From JAKCDU01 sp035551615 (GTDB taxonomy: Bacteria; Actinomycetota; Acidimicrobiia; Acidimicrobiales; Palsa-688), in contig DASZNC010000036.1 of NCBI GenBank assembly GCA_035551615.1, positions 1 to 64,000 of the forward strand: a stretch of 64,000 nucleotides of DNA, written 5' to 3'. Below the pieces are notes generated by a model. It ran no database searches and was not told the origin of the DNA. It saw nothing but the letters and a program-made list of their open reading frames with translations. Every line of letters begins with the position of its first letter. Position 1 is the first letter of the stretch. A program made the translations under genes and the position numbers. Below are positions 43,976 through 52,719 of this stretch, piece by piece.

Positions 43976-45874
43976 TCAGACCCGAGCCATGTTCACGAAC
44001 TTCGTGTACTGGTCGAGGAACGACAGTTGCACCTTGCCGGTCGGCCCGTTGCGGTGCTTGGCCAGGATGACCTCGGCCACCCCCCGGTCGGCCGTCTCCG
44101 GGTTGTAGATCTCGTCGCGGTAGAGGAACATCACCACGTCGGCGTCCTGCTCCAGGGAGTTGTGGGCGATGACGCCGTTGGCCACGAAATTGTGGGTGCC
44201 GTCCACGGTGGCGTCGAAAGTGGGCTGCACACCCATCGGGGTGATGGCCACGATCTCGTCCCAGAGCACGTCGGAGCGGGCCAGGGCGGCGAGGGAGGCG
44301 TCACCGGTGACGGCGGCCATCTGATCCAGCCGGGCGGGCGAGAACATGCGGGAGAACGATGCTCCGACACCGACCAGGGCCCGCTCGGAGGCGGGCGTCG
44401 CCGGGGTGGCCAGGTGGTAGCCCACCATCAGCTCGTCGAGGCGCTGCCAGCCGGTGATGGTCCGGAACTTGTGGTTGGCCGTGGCCTCGACCTCCAGGCC
44501 GGAGCGCAGGGTCAGTTTGAACACCGGCTTCATGCCCGAGCTGAAGGCGTTGGTGACCGGCCTGGGCACCATCTCCCACGTGGCCTCGTCGAGCGACCAC
44601 ACCGTCGGCCGATCCCCGCCGGCCACCAACTCGCCGAGGGTCACAGTGCCGCCATCGGCCAGGGCCAGCTCGGTCGACGCCGGCATGCAACCGGATTCCC
44701 GGAGGTCGGCCAGCGTGGGCCGCTTGTCGGCCCGGGCCTCGAGCTGACGGGACAGCTGCGACAGGGCCACCACCGGCACCTCCAGCTCGCGGGCCAGGAT
44801 CTTGAGACCACGGCTGATCGAGGAGACCTCGAGCTGGCGGTTCTCCTGGGAGCCGCCCGACATGAGCTGGAGGTAGTCGATGACGATCAGGCCGAGCCCC
44901 TGGTTGCGGGCCTTCAGCCGGCGGGCCTTGGCCCGGATCTCCATGACCGTCGTGTTCGGGTTGTCGTCGATGAAAAGAGGGGCGTCGCCCAACCGGGCCA
45001 CCGCATTGCTGATCTTGGGCCAGTCCGGCTCGTGCAGGCGGCCGTTGCGCATGCGCCCGGCGTCGACCCGGGCCTCGGATACGAGCAGCCGGTTGGTGAT
45101 CTCCTCGCAGCCCATTTCCAAGGAGAAGAACAGGGTCGGCACCCGGGCCTCGACCGCCGCGTGGGCGGCCATGCCCAGGGCGAACGCCGTCTTGCCGACG
45201 GCCGGCCGGGCGCCCACGATGACCAGCGCGTTGGGCTGCAGGCCGTAGAGGCGCTCGTCCAGGTCGACGTAGCCGGTGGGCACGCCGGTGATCGTCTCGC
45301 CCCGGTCGAACAGCTGCTCGAGGCGGTCCATCGACGCGTACAGGAGCTCGGTCAGCGGCTTGAGGCTGTCGGTCACCCGCCGCTCGGCCACGTTGAACAC
45401 CAGGCTCTCGGCGTGGTCCATGGCCGCAGCTACGTCGTCGGGGATGCTGTAGCCCATCTCGGCGATCTCGCCGGCCACCGCGATCAGCCGCCGGAGCAGG
45501 GCGTGCTCCTCGATGATGCGGGCGTAGCGGGCGGCGTTGGTGGTGGCCGGGGTGTCGGCCTGCAGGGCGACGAGCGAGGCCAGGCCACCGACCGAGTCGA
45601 GCATTCCGGCCCGGGTCAGCTCGTCGGCCACCGTCACCGGGTCAGCCGGCTCCCCCTGGTTGTAGAGGACGTTGATGGCGTCGAAGACGTGGGAGTGGGC
45701 CGGCTTGTAGAAGTCCTCGGAGCCACATGTCTCCATGGCCGCGGCGATGGCGTCGCGCGACAGGAGCATGGCGCCGAGCAGGGACTTCTCGGCATCCAGG
45801 TTGTGGGGAGGAACGCGGTGGGGGGAGGGGGACGACGCCGGGCGCTTCCGGGCCGTTTCGATCGACTGGACCAT
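43976..45874 (-). CDS. dnaB: replicative DNA helicase with inserted intein
   Basis: 632 residues, of which 396-572 are an intein; the spliced helicase is about 455 residues, the normal size. N-terminal domain 'PPHNLDAEKSLLGAMLLSRD', linker, then RecA-like ATPase: Walker A 'GARPAVGKTAFALGMA', 'FFSLEMGCEEITNRLL', Walker B 'LIVIDYLQLMSG', 'VPVVALSQLSRQLE', and after the intein 'SLEQDADVVMFLYRDE'. The hexamer unwinds DNA at the fork. The gene is divergent from dnaA, with possible DnaA boxes between. Splicing is required for function because the intein interrupts the conserved H4-region motif. Confidence 0.96.
   Translation of the reverse strand: MVQSIETARKRPASSPSPHRVPPHNLDAEKSLLGAMLLSRDAIAAAMETCGSEDFYKPAHSHVFDAINVLYNQGEPADPVTVADELTRAGMLDSVGGLASLVALQADTPATTNAARYARIIEEHALLRRLIAVAGEIAEMGYSIPDDVAAAMDHAESLVFNVAERRVTDSLKPLTELLYASMDRLEQLFDRGETITGVPTGYVDLDERLYGLQPNALVIVGARPAVGKTAFALGMAAHAAVEARVPTLFFSLEMGCEEITNRLLVSEARVDAGRMRNGRLHEPDWPKISNAVARLGDAPLFIDDNPNTTVMEIRAKARRLKARNQGLGLIVIDYLQLMSGGSQENRQLEVSSISRGLKILARELEVPVVALSQLSRQLEARADKRPTLADLRESGCMPASTELALADGGTVTLGELVAGGDRPTVWSLDEATWEMVPRPVTNAFSSGMKPVFKLTLRSGLEVEATANHKFRTITGWQRLDELMVGYHLATPATPASERALVGVGASFSRMFSPARLDQMAAVTGDASLAALARSDVLWDEIVAITPMGVQPTFDATVDGTHNFVANGVIAHNSLEQDADVVMFLYRDEIYNPETADRGVAEVILAKHRNGPTGKVQLSFLDQYTKFVNMARV
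44159..44689 (-). mobile_element. mini-intein in DnaB
   Basis: 177 residues. The first residue Cys396 follows extein 'LRESG'; the last residues 'VIAHN' end at Asn572 and extein Ser573 follows. Splicing blocks are visible: A 'CMPASTELALADGG', B 'ATANHKFRT', F 'DATVDGTHNFVANG', G 'VIAHN/S'. No LAGLIDADG or HNH endonuclease motif fits in the ~65 residues between B and F, so it cannot home by itself. The insertion site (RESG/SxEQDAD) is the same as that of the Synechocystis DnaB intein. Confidence 0.93.
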
Positions 45875-46263
45875 GGGCCAACAATCAGACCGAAATCGAT
45901 CTGTGGGTATCTAGACGGTGAGCGGTCTGGATTGTCGGTGGAAGACCTGGGGATAAGCCCGAAATCCTGTGGAGAACCGGGTTCTTTAGGCGTGGGAGGC
46001 GGCGAATTGTCATCTCGTAGTCACCATACGGACCCCCTGTGACGGTTAACCGCGGGCGTTATTCACCTTCCGCCGGTGGTGCTACCGTCGTCGAACTGCG
46101 CATCGCCGGGACCATCCGGCGGGGCGCCGGAGACCGGCTACTTCCCCGGGGGGCAACGGGTACCTGACCGCAGGGTCAGTATTCCGACGTCCCTTTGGTC
46201 GAGTTCTCCACAACATGTGAACAACATTGTGGAAGACCGGTGGCCAGGGAGGCGCTGATCCAG
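45875..46263. other. dnaB-dnaA divergent region, candidate origin or dnaA regulatory region
   Basis: No gene. Several 9-mers are one base from known DnaA boxes (TTATCCACA or TTGTCCACA): TGGGGATAA 45948-45956, TGTGGAGAA 45968-45976, TTCTCCACA 46204-46212 and TGTGAACAA 46216-46224. TTATTCACC at 46059 is weaker. The last two lie just upstream of dnaA around a CCACAA...TTGTGG inverted repeat. This fits dnaA autoregulation, an origin, or both. No AT-rich unwinding element is obvious. Confidence 0.4.
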
Positions 46264-47640
46264 GTGAGCGAGGCAGCCGAACTGTGGACGACGTGCCGGG
46301 AGGTACTTCGTGAAGACGTTCGAGAGGCGGTGTGGAAAACCTGGTTCGAGGGATTGGAGGCGGACTCGCTCGACGAGTTCAGCCTCACCCTCACCGCGCC
46401 CAGCACGCTGGTGCGGGACCGCCTGGAGGACCGTTACCTGTCGCTGATCGAGCAGACGGCCTCCAAGGTGGCCGAGCACGATCTCGAGGTCCGCATCGTG
46501 GTCCGGCCGGCGCCGGAGGCGACCGTGCACCCCGACCGGGCCGAGGTGCGCGAGGAGGTGGTGAACAACCGGGTCGTTCCTTTGATCAAGGAGGAATCCC
46601 GGCCGGTGGAGGGTCAGTCGCTCAACCGGCGCTACACCTTCGATGCCTTCGTGATCGGCTCATCCAACCGTTTCGCCCATGCCGCCGCCCAGCGGGTGGC
46701 CGAGAGCCCGGCCGGCAGCTACAACCCGCTGTTCATCTACGGCGACTCCGGGCTGGGCAAGACCCACCTGCTGCACGCCATCGGCCACTACGTGATCGAC
46801 AACTTCAACAACAAGACGGTCCGTTACGTCTCCACCGAGACGTTCCTGAACGACTTCGTCGACGCCATCCGTAACTCGGCCCAGATGGCCTTCAAGCGCC
46901 GCTACCGCGAGTGCGACGTCCTACTGGTCGACGACATCCAGTTCCTGGAGGGCAAGGAGCAGCTCCAGGAGGAGTTCTTCCACACCTTCAACTGGCTGTA
47001 CGAGGGTTCGAAGCAGATCGTGCTGTCGAGCGACCGCCACCCCCGCTCCATCGCCACCCTCGAGGACCGCCTGCGCAGCCGGTTCGAATGGGGTCTCACC
47101 ACCGACGTGCAACCGCCGGAGCTGGAGACCCGCCTGGCCATCCTGCGCAAGAAGGCGGACGGCGACCGTATCCAGATCCCCAACGACGTGCTGGAGCTGA
47201 TTGCCACCCACGTCCGGGACAACATCCGCGAACTGGAGGGCGCGCTGATCCGCGTTTCCGCCTACGCCTCGCTCAACCGGGAGCCGCCGACGGTCGAGAC
47301 CGCCGCCCAGATTCTCAGCGACCTGCTCGAGGCCGACCGGCCCCGCCAGATCACGCCCAAGATCATCCTCGAGGCGGTCTCCACCACGTTCGGGTTCCCC
47401 ATCGAGGACCTGTGCGGGACCAGCCGGCGCCGGCCGCTCGTCATGGCCCGCCAGATCGGCATGTACGTCTTCCGGGAGGTCACCGACTTCAGCTACCCGG
47501 CCATCGCCCGGGAGTTCGGCGGGCGCGACCACACGACCGTCATCCACGCCGTCGAGAAGGTCGGCGGGTTGATGAAGGAGCGCCGGCAGGTCTTCGACCA
47601 GGTGACGGAATTGATCCAAAACATCAAGGGCGGGAAGTAG
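46264..47640 (+). CDS. dnaA: chromosomal replication initiator protein DnaA
   Basis: 458 residues from the GTG at 46264 ('VSEAAELWTTCREVLREDV'), preceded by AGGGAGG. Domain I is followed by a short linker, then AAA+ domain III: 'YTFDAFVIGSSNRFAHAAA', Walker A 'GDSGLGKTHLLHAIGHY', Walker B 'VLLVDDIQFLEGKEQ', sensor 'IVLSSDRHP'. Domain IV has the DnaA signature 'RDHTTVIHAVEKV', which reads the DnaA box. It melts the origin and recruits DnaB. A longer reading to 46195 exists but has no domain I-like residues and would cover the DnaA-box-like sites. Confidence 0.97.
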   Translation: MSEAAELWTTCREVLREDVREAVWKTWFEGLEADSLDEFSLTLTAPSTLVRDRLEDRYLSLIEQTASKVAEHDLEVRIVVRPAPEATVHPDRAEVREEVVNNRVVPLIKEESRPVEGQSLNRRYTFDAFVIGSSNRFAHAAAQRVAESPAGSYNPLFIYGDSGLGKTHLLHAIGHYVIDNFNNKTVRYVSTETFLNDFVDAIRNSAQMAFKRRYRECDVLLVDDIQFLEGKEQLQEEFFHTFNWLYEGSKQIVLSSDRHPRSIATLEDRLRSRFEWGLTTDVQPPELETRLAILRKKADGDRIQIPNDVLELIATHVRDNIRELEGALIRVSAYASLNREPPTVETAAQILSDLLEADRPRQITPKIILEAVSTTFGFPIEDLCGTSRRRPLVMARQIGMYVFREVTDFSYPAIAREFGGRDHTTVIHAVEKVGGLMKERRQVFDQVTELIQNIKGGK

Positions 47641-47873
47641 ATGCCTGTGGTCTGGGATCCGGAGCAGGTGTGTCGAACCGGTGTAGTTACATCGGACAAA
47701 GGTGGGAGCGTCCACATGCGCACGTCCCCGCTGTCACACCCCTGTGGTTGGCTGGGGAATACGCTCGGCGATTGGTACCGCCCCCGACCAGCACTTTCAT
47801 CTGGTCATCCACAATTCACAGGCCCTACTACGGCCTCTTCCGAATTACTACCTAGAAGAACAGAGGCAGTCCG
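47641..47873. other. dnaA-dnaN intergenic region
   Basis: This spacer is the classical actinobacterial origin position. Only one good DnaA-box-like 9-mer was found (TCATCCACA 47805-47813), with CGTCCACAT at 47709 weaker. The right half is moderately AT-richer. No gene. An origin here is possible but less supported by box count than the dnaB-dnaA spacer. Confidence 0.35.
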
Positions 47874-48974
47874 TTGAAGTTCAGATGCGAGCGTGACGTT
47901 CTGGTCGAGGCCCTGTCGACAGCCGGCCGGGCTGCGGCGGGTCGCGGGGGATCCATGCCCGTGCTCGGCGGTGTGCGCCTGTCGATCACCGGCGACAGCC
48001 TGGAGGTGACCGGCACCGACCTGGACCTGACCATCACCGTGGCCACGACTGTCAGCGGCGCCGGCGACGGCATCGTGGTCGCCCCGGGCCGTCTGATCAC
48101 CGACATCGTGCGGGCCCTGGAGCCGGGCGCGGTGAGCGTCGAGGCCGACGAGGAGGAGCTGCGGATCGCCTCGGGCCGGTCGCATTTCACCGTCCGCACC
48201 CACCCGGCCGGTGACTTCCCCCGGCTGCCGGTCCCGACCGGCGAGACCGTGTCGATCGAGGCGGCCGGCCTCACCGAGGCCCTGCGCCAGGTCACCCGGG
48301 CCGCGTCCAACGAGGAGTCCCGCCCCATCCTGACCGGCGTGCTGATGGAGGCCGAGGAGGGCGGGCTGCGCCTGTCGGCCACCGACTCGTACCGGCTGGC
48401 CGTCCGCCAGCTGGCCGGTGTGGGCATCCTGGCCGAGGGCCAGAAGGTGCTGGTGCCGTCCCGTGCGCTCAACGAGCTGCTGCGCCTGCTGGGCTCGTCC
48501 GCCGGCACCGTCTCGCTCCGGTTGGGCACCCACGACGCCACCTTCGGGGTGGGCGACATCTCGTTGACGACCCGGCTGATCGAGGGCGAGTTCCCGAACG
48601 TCCGGGCCCTCATCCCGGCCAGCTACCCGAACCGGCTGACCGTCGCCCGGGAGCCACTGCTCGACGCCGTGCGCCGGGTGAAGCTCCTGGCCCGCGACGC
48701 CACCACCCCGGTGCGCATCGCCCTGCGGGCCACCGGGATCGAGCTGACCGTGATCACCACCGACTGGGGCACCGCCACCGAGGACGTCGACGCCAAGTAC
48801 GAGGGGGCCGAGATGACCGTGGCCTTCAACCCCAACTTCCTGATCGAAGGGGTCGAGGCGGTGGCCGGCGACGAGGTCGCCCTCGACACGCTCGACGCGC
48901 TCAAGCCGGCCACGCTGCGGCCCATCGACAGCGAGGACTACCTGTACCTGCTGATGCCGGTGCGGGTCTCCTAG
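47874..48974 (+). CDS. dnaN: DNA polymerase III beta subunit (sliding clamp)
   Basis: 366 residues, three-domain clamp. Starts 'MKFRCERDVLVEALSTAGRA' from a TTG at 47874, since no ATG or GTG gives the conserved N-terminus. Landmarks: 'VTGTDLDLTI', 'FPRLPVP', 'RAASNEESRPILTGVLME', 'LSATDSYRLA', and the C-terminal 'SEDYLYLLMPVRVS', close to the consensus 'YLLMPVR' that forms the peptide-binding pocket. It tethers polymerases to DNA. It is followed by recF after 4 bp. Confidence 0.97.
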   Translation: MKFRCERDVLVEALSTAGRAAAGRGGSMPVLGGVRLSITGDSLEVTGTDLDLTITVATTVSGAGDGIVVAPGRLITDIVRALEPGAVSVEADEEELRIASGRSHFTVRTHPAGDFPRLPVPTGETVSIEAAGLTEALRQVTRAASNEESRPILTGVLMEAEEGGLRLSATDSYRLAVRQLAGVGILAEGQKVLVPSRALNELLRLLGSSAGTVSLRLGTHDATFGVGDISLTTRLIEGEFPNVRALIPASYPNRLTVAREPLLDAVRRVKLLARDATTPVRIALRATGIELTVITTDWGTATEDVDAKYEGAEMTVAFNPNFLIEGVEAVAGDEVALDTLDALKPATLRPIDSEDYLYLLMPVRVS

Positions 48975-48978
48975 GGGC

Positions 48979-50100
48979 TTGTACCTCGGCCGGCTCGAGC
49001 TCACCGACTTCCGGTCCTACACCGACGCCGTGTTCGAGCCGGCGCCGGCCGGCATCACGGTGGTCACCGGCGCCAACGGGGCGGGCAAGACCAACCTGAT
49101 CGAGGCGGTCGCCTACCTGGCCACGCTGAAGTCGCTGCGCGGGGCACCCGGGGCGTCGTTGATCCGGGCCGGCGCCGAGGGGGCGGTCCTGCGCTCCCAG
49201 GTGCAGTCGCAGGCCCGGCGCATCACGATCGACGCCACCCTCAACCCGGCCGGCCGCGACCGCGTCCAGGTCAACGGTCAGGCCCTGCGCCGCACCCGCG
49301 ACCTGCTCGGGTTCCTGCAGGTGACGGTCTTCGCCCCCGACGACCTGACCCTGGTCAAGGGATCGCCGGGCGCCCGCCGGGACTATCTGGACGACCTGAT
49401 GGTGGCCCGCCAGCCCCGCCGGGACGCCCTTCTCACTGAGCTGGACCGCGTCCTGAAGCAGCGCAACGCGCTGTTGAAGTCGGCCTTCTCGTCGGGGTGG
49501 CGGCCCGGCCGGGCGGTGCCGGCCGACATCGTGACCACCCTCGACGTGTGGGACTCCAAGCTGACGTCCGTGGGTGAGGAGCTGGTCGCCGCCCGCACCG
49601 CTTTGGTGGCCGACCTGCAGCCGGTAGTGGCGGTCGCCTACCGGGACCTGGCCACCGGTTCGGCCCCCGATCCTCGGCTGGCCGCGTCGATGTCGTACCA
49701 GGTGTCGTGGACCGGTTCGCTGGCCGAGGCCCTGGCCGCCGCCCGCGAGGACGACCTGCGCCGGGGCGTGACCACCGTCGGGCCGCAGCGCGACGAGCTG
49801 CTGCTGGAGATCGGCGGGCTCCCGGCCCGCACCCACGCCTCGCAGGGCGAGCAGCGGACGCTGGCGCTGGCCCTGCGCCTGGCCGGTCACCGGCTGGTCG
49901 CCGCCGACATAGGTTCGTCGCCGGTGCTGCTGCTCGACGACGTGTTCTCCGAGCTGGACCCGGCCCGGGCCGAGGCGCTCATGGCCAACCTGCCGGCGCT
50001 GGCCGACACGCAGGCCATCCTGACCACCGCCGGAGCCCTGCCCCCCCTGCCGGCGGCCGCCACCCGGGTGCGGGTGGAGGACGGGAAGCTGCTGGCATGA
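48979..50100 (+). CDS. recF: DNA replication and repair protein RecF
   Basis: 373 residues. SMC-like ATPase that loads RecA at gaps with RecOR. 'LGRLELTDFRSYTDAVFEP' start, Walker A 'GANGAGKTNLIEAVAYL', ABC signature region 'HASQGEQRTLALALRLAGH' and Walker B 'VLLLDDVFSELDPARAEAL'. The start is TTG at 48979, 4 bp after dnaN. Its stop overlaps the ATG of a 30-codon ORF (ATGA at 50097-50100). Confidence 0.95.
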   Translation: MYLGRLELTDFRSYTDAVFEPAPAGITVVTGANGAGKTNLIEAVAYLATLKSLRGAPGASLIRAGAEGAVLRSQVQSQARRITIDATLNPAGRDRVQVNGQALRRTRDLLGFLQVTVFAPDDLTLVKGSPGARRDYLDDLMVARQPRRDALLTELDRVLKQRNALLKSAFSSGWRPGRAVPADIVTTLDVWDSKLTSVGEELVAARTALVADLQPVVAVAYRDLATGSAPDPRLAASMSYQVSWTGSLAEALAAAREDDLRRGVTTVGPQRDELLLEIGGLPARTHASQGEQRTLALALRLAGHRLVAADIGSSPVLLLDDVFSELDPARAEALMANLPALADTQAILTTAGALPPLPAAATRVRVEDGKLLA

Positions 50101-50189
50101 CTGACGCCCTGGAGCCCTCGGTGGAGGTTTCGCTCTATTCCTCGCGATTTGTGGTGGTATACACTACAAATCGCGGAGAAATAAGGTAA
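50097..50189 (+). CDS. possible 30-residue leader peptide between recF and the dciA-like gene
   Basis: An ATG at 50097 overlaps the recF stop (ATGA) and opens a 30-codon frame ('MTDALEPSVEVSLYSSRF' then 'VVVYTTNRGEIR') ending in TAA at 50187-50189, 4 nt before the GTG of the next gene. The frame runs through the 14-bp hairpin at 50143-50175. The arrangement (coupled start, hairpin inside, stop at the next ribosome-binding site) suggests a leader peptide or coupling cistron rather than chance, but no homology supports it. Confidence 0.45.
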   Translation: MTDALEPSVEVSLYSSRFVVVYTTNRGEIR

Positions 50190-50197
50190 TGTAGTGT
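50143..50197 (+). promoter_or_regulatory. alternative hairpins upstream of the dciA-like gene
   Basis: Stem 1: CGCGATTTGTGGTG (50143-50156) pairs with CACTACAAATCGCG (50162-50175), 14 bp with one G-U, loop GTATA. Stem 2: ACACTACA (50161-50168) pairs perfectly with TGTAGTGT (50190-50197), which includes the GTG start at 50194-50196. The two share 50162-50168, so they cannot form together. Confidence 0.6.
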
Positions 50198-50571
50198 CGA
50201 CCTGGCAGCCGTCCGGGCCCCCGCCGGGCGAGCGCGACCCGCGCAAGTTGAGCGAGCTGCTCGATCGGACCACCCGCCGCCTGGGTGGCCCCTCCAGCGG
50301 CACCGCCACCACCGTCTTCGCCGGCTGGGCCGCCATCGTCGGGTCGGACATCGCCGCCCAGGCCCGGCCCGTCTCGCTGCACGACGGGGTGCTCGTCCTG
50401 GTCGTCGACCAGCCGGCGTGGGCCAACCAATTGCGGTATATGACGGCCGACCTGCTGACTCGTATCGCCGATGCCGGCGCCGGCGCCGAGGTCACCGAAA
50501 TTCACATCCGGGTGGCCGGCGACAACCCGGCTCCCGGCCGCTTCGCCAGGGGGCGGAAAAGGCGCTCGTAA
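50194..50571 (+). CDS. DUF721 / DciA-like protein
   Basis: 125 residues. DUF721 core 'FAGWAAIVGSDIAAQARPVS', 'DGVLVLVVDQPAWANQLRYM' and 'LLTRIADAG', the KH-like fold of DciA, preceded by a disordered start with 'KLSELLDRTTRRLG'. DciA proteins act as loaders or operators of DnaB in bacteria that lack DnaC or DnaI, which is the case for most actinobacteria. The dnaA-dnaN-recF-DUF721-gyrB order is the standard actinobacterial one. GTG start at 50194 with AATAAGG upstream; it is embedded in a predicted hairpin. Confidence 0.9.
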   Translation: MSTWQPSGPPPGERDPRKLSELLDRTTRRLGGPSSGTATTVFAGWAAIVGSDIAAQARPVSLHDGVLVLVVDQPAWANQLRYMTADLLTRIADAGAGAEVTEIHIRVAGDNPAPGRFARGRKRRS

Positions 50572-50732
50572 CGCCCTTCCGGACCCACCCCTCTGGTAAA
50601 CTACAGGAATCATATTTCGGGCCTCTGACCTGCGATTTTGCCTGTTGGTCACCCCTTCCGGGGAGGTCCCCGCGACCCAGCGGGTGCGCAGGTGGGCGGT
50701 CGGTCCGACAAACCCTTCGAAAGGTTGTTCCC
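50572..50732 (+). promoter_or_regulatory. gyrB leader
   Basis: 161 bp between the dciA-like gene and gyrB. It contains a -10-like TAAACT at 50597-50602, an AT-rich CATATTTCGG stretch, and a small CCCC-TTCC-GGGG hairpin at 50652-50663. A supercoiling-sensitive gyrase promoter would be expected here; assignment of the elements is tentative. Confidence 0.35.
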
Positions 50733-52706
<1,974 letters not shown>

Positions 52707-52719
52707 CAGGTGAGAACCC

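Noticed and set aside
44340..44470. Homing endonuclease domain in the DnaB intein
   Set aside because: Only about 65 residues lie between splicing blocks B and F and no LAGLIDADG or HNH motif is present.
43667..46042. Long plus-strand open frame opposite dnaB
   Set aside because: Composition (His/Val/Gly/Arg-rich) and lack of motifs show it is the shadow of dnaB. Similar shadows opposite trxB, gyrB, motA-motB and the LPFTG protein were discarded for the same reason.
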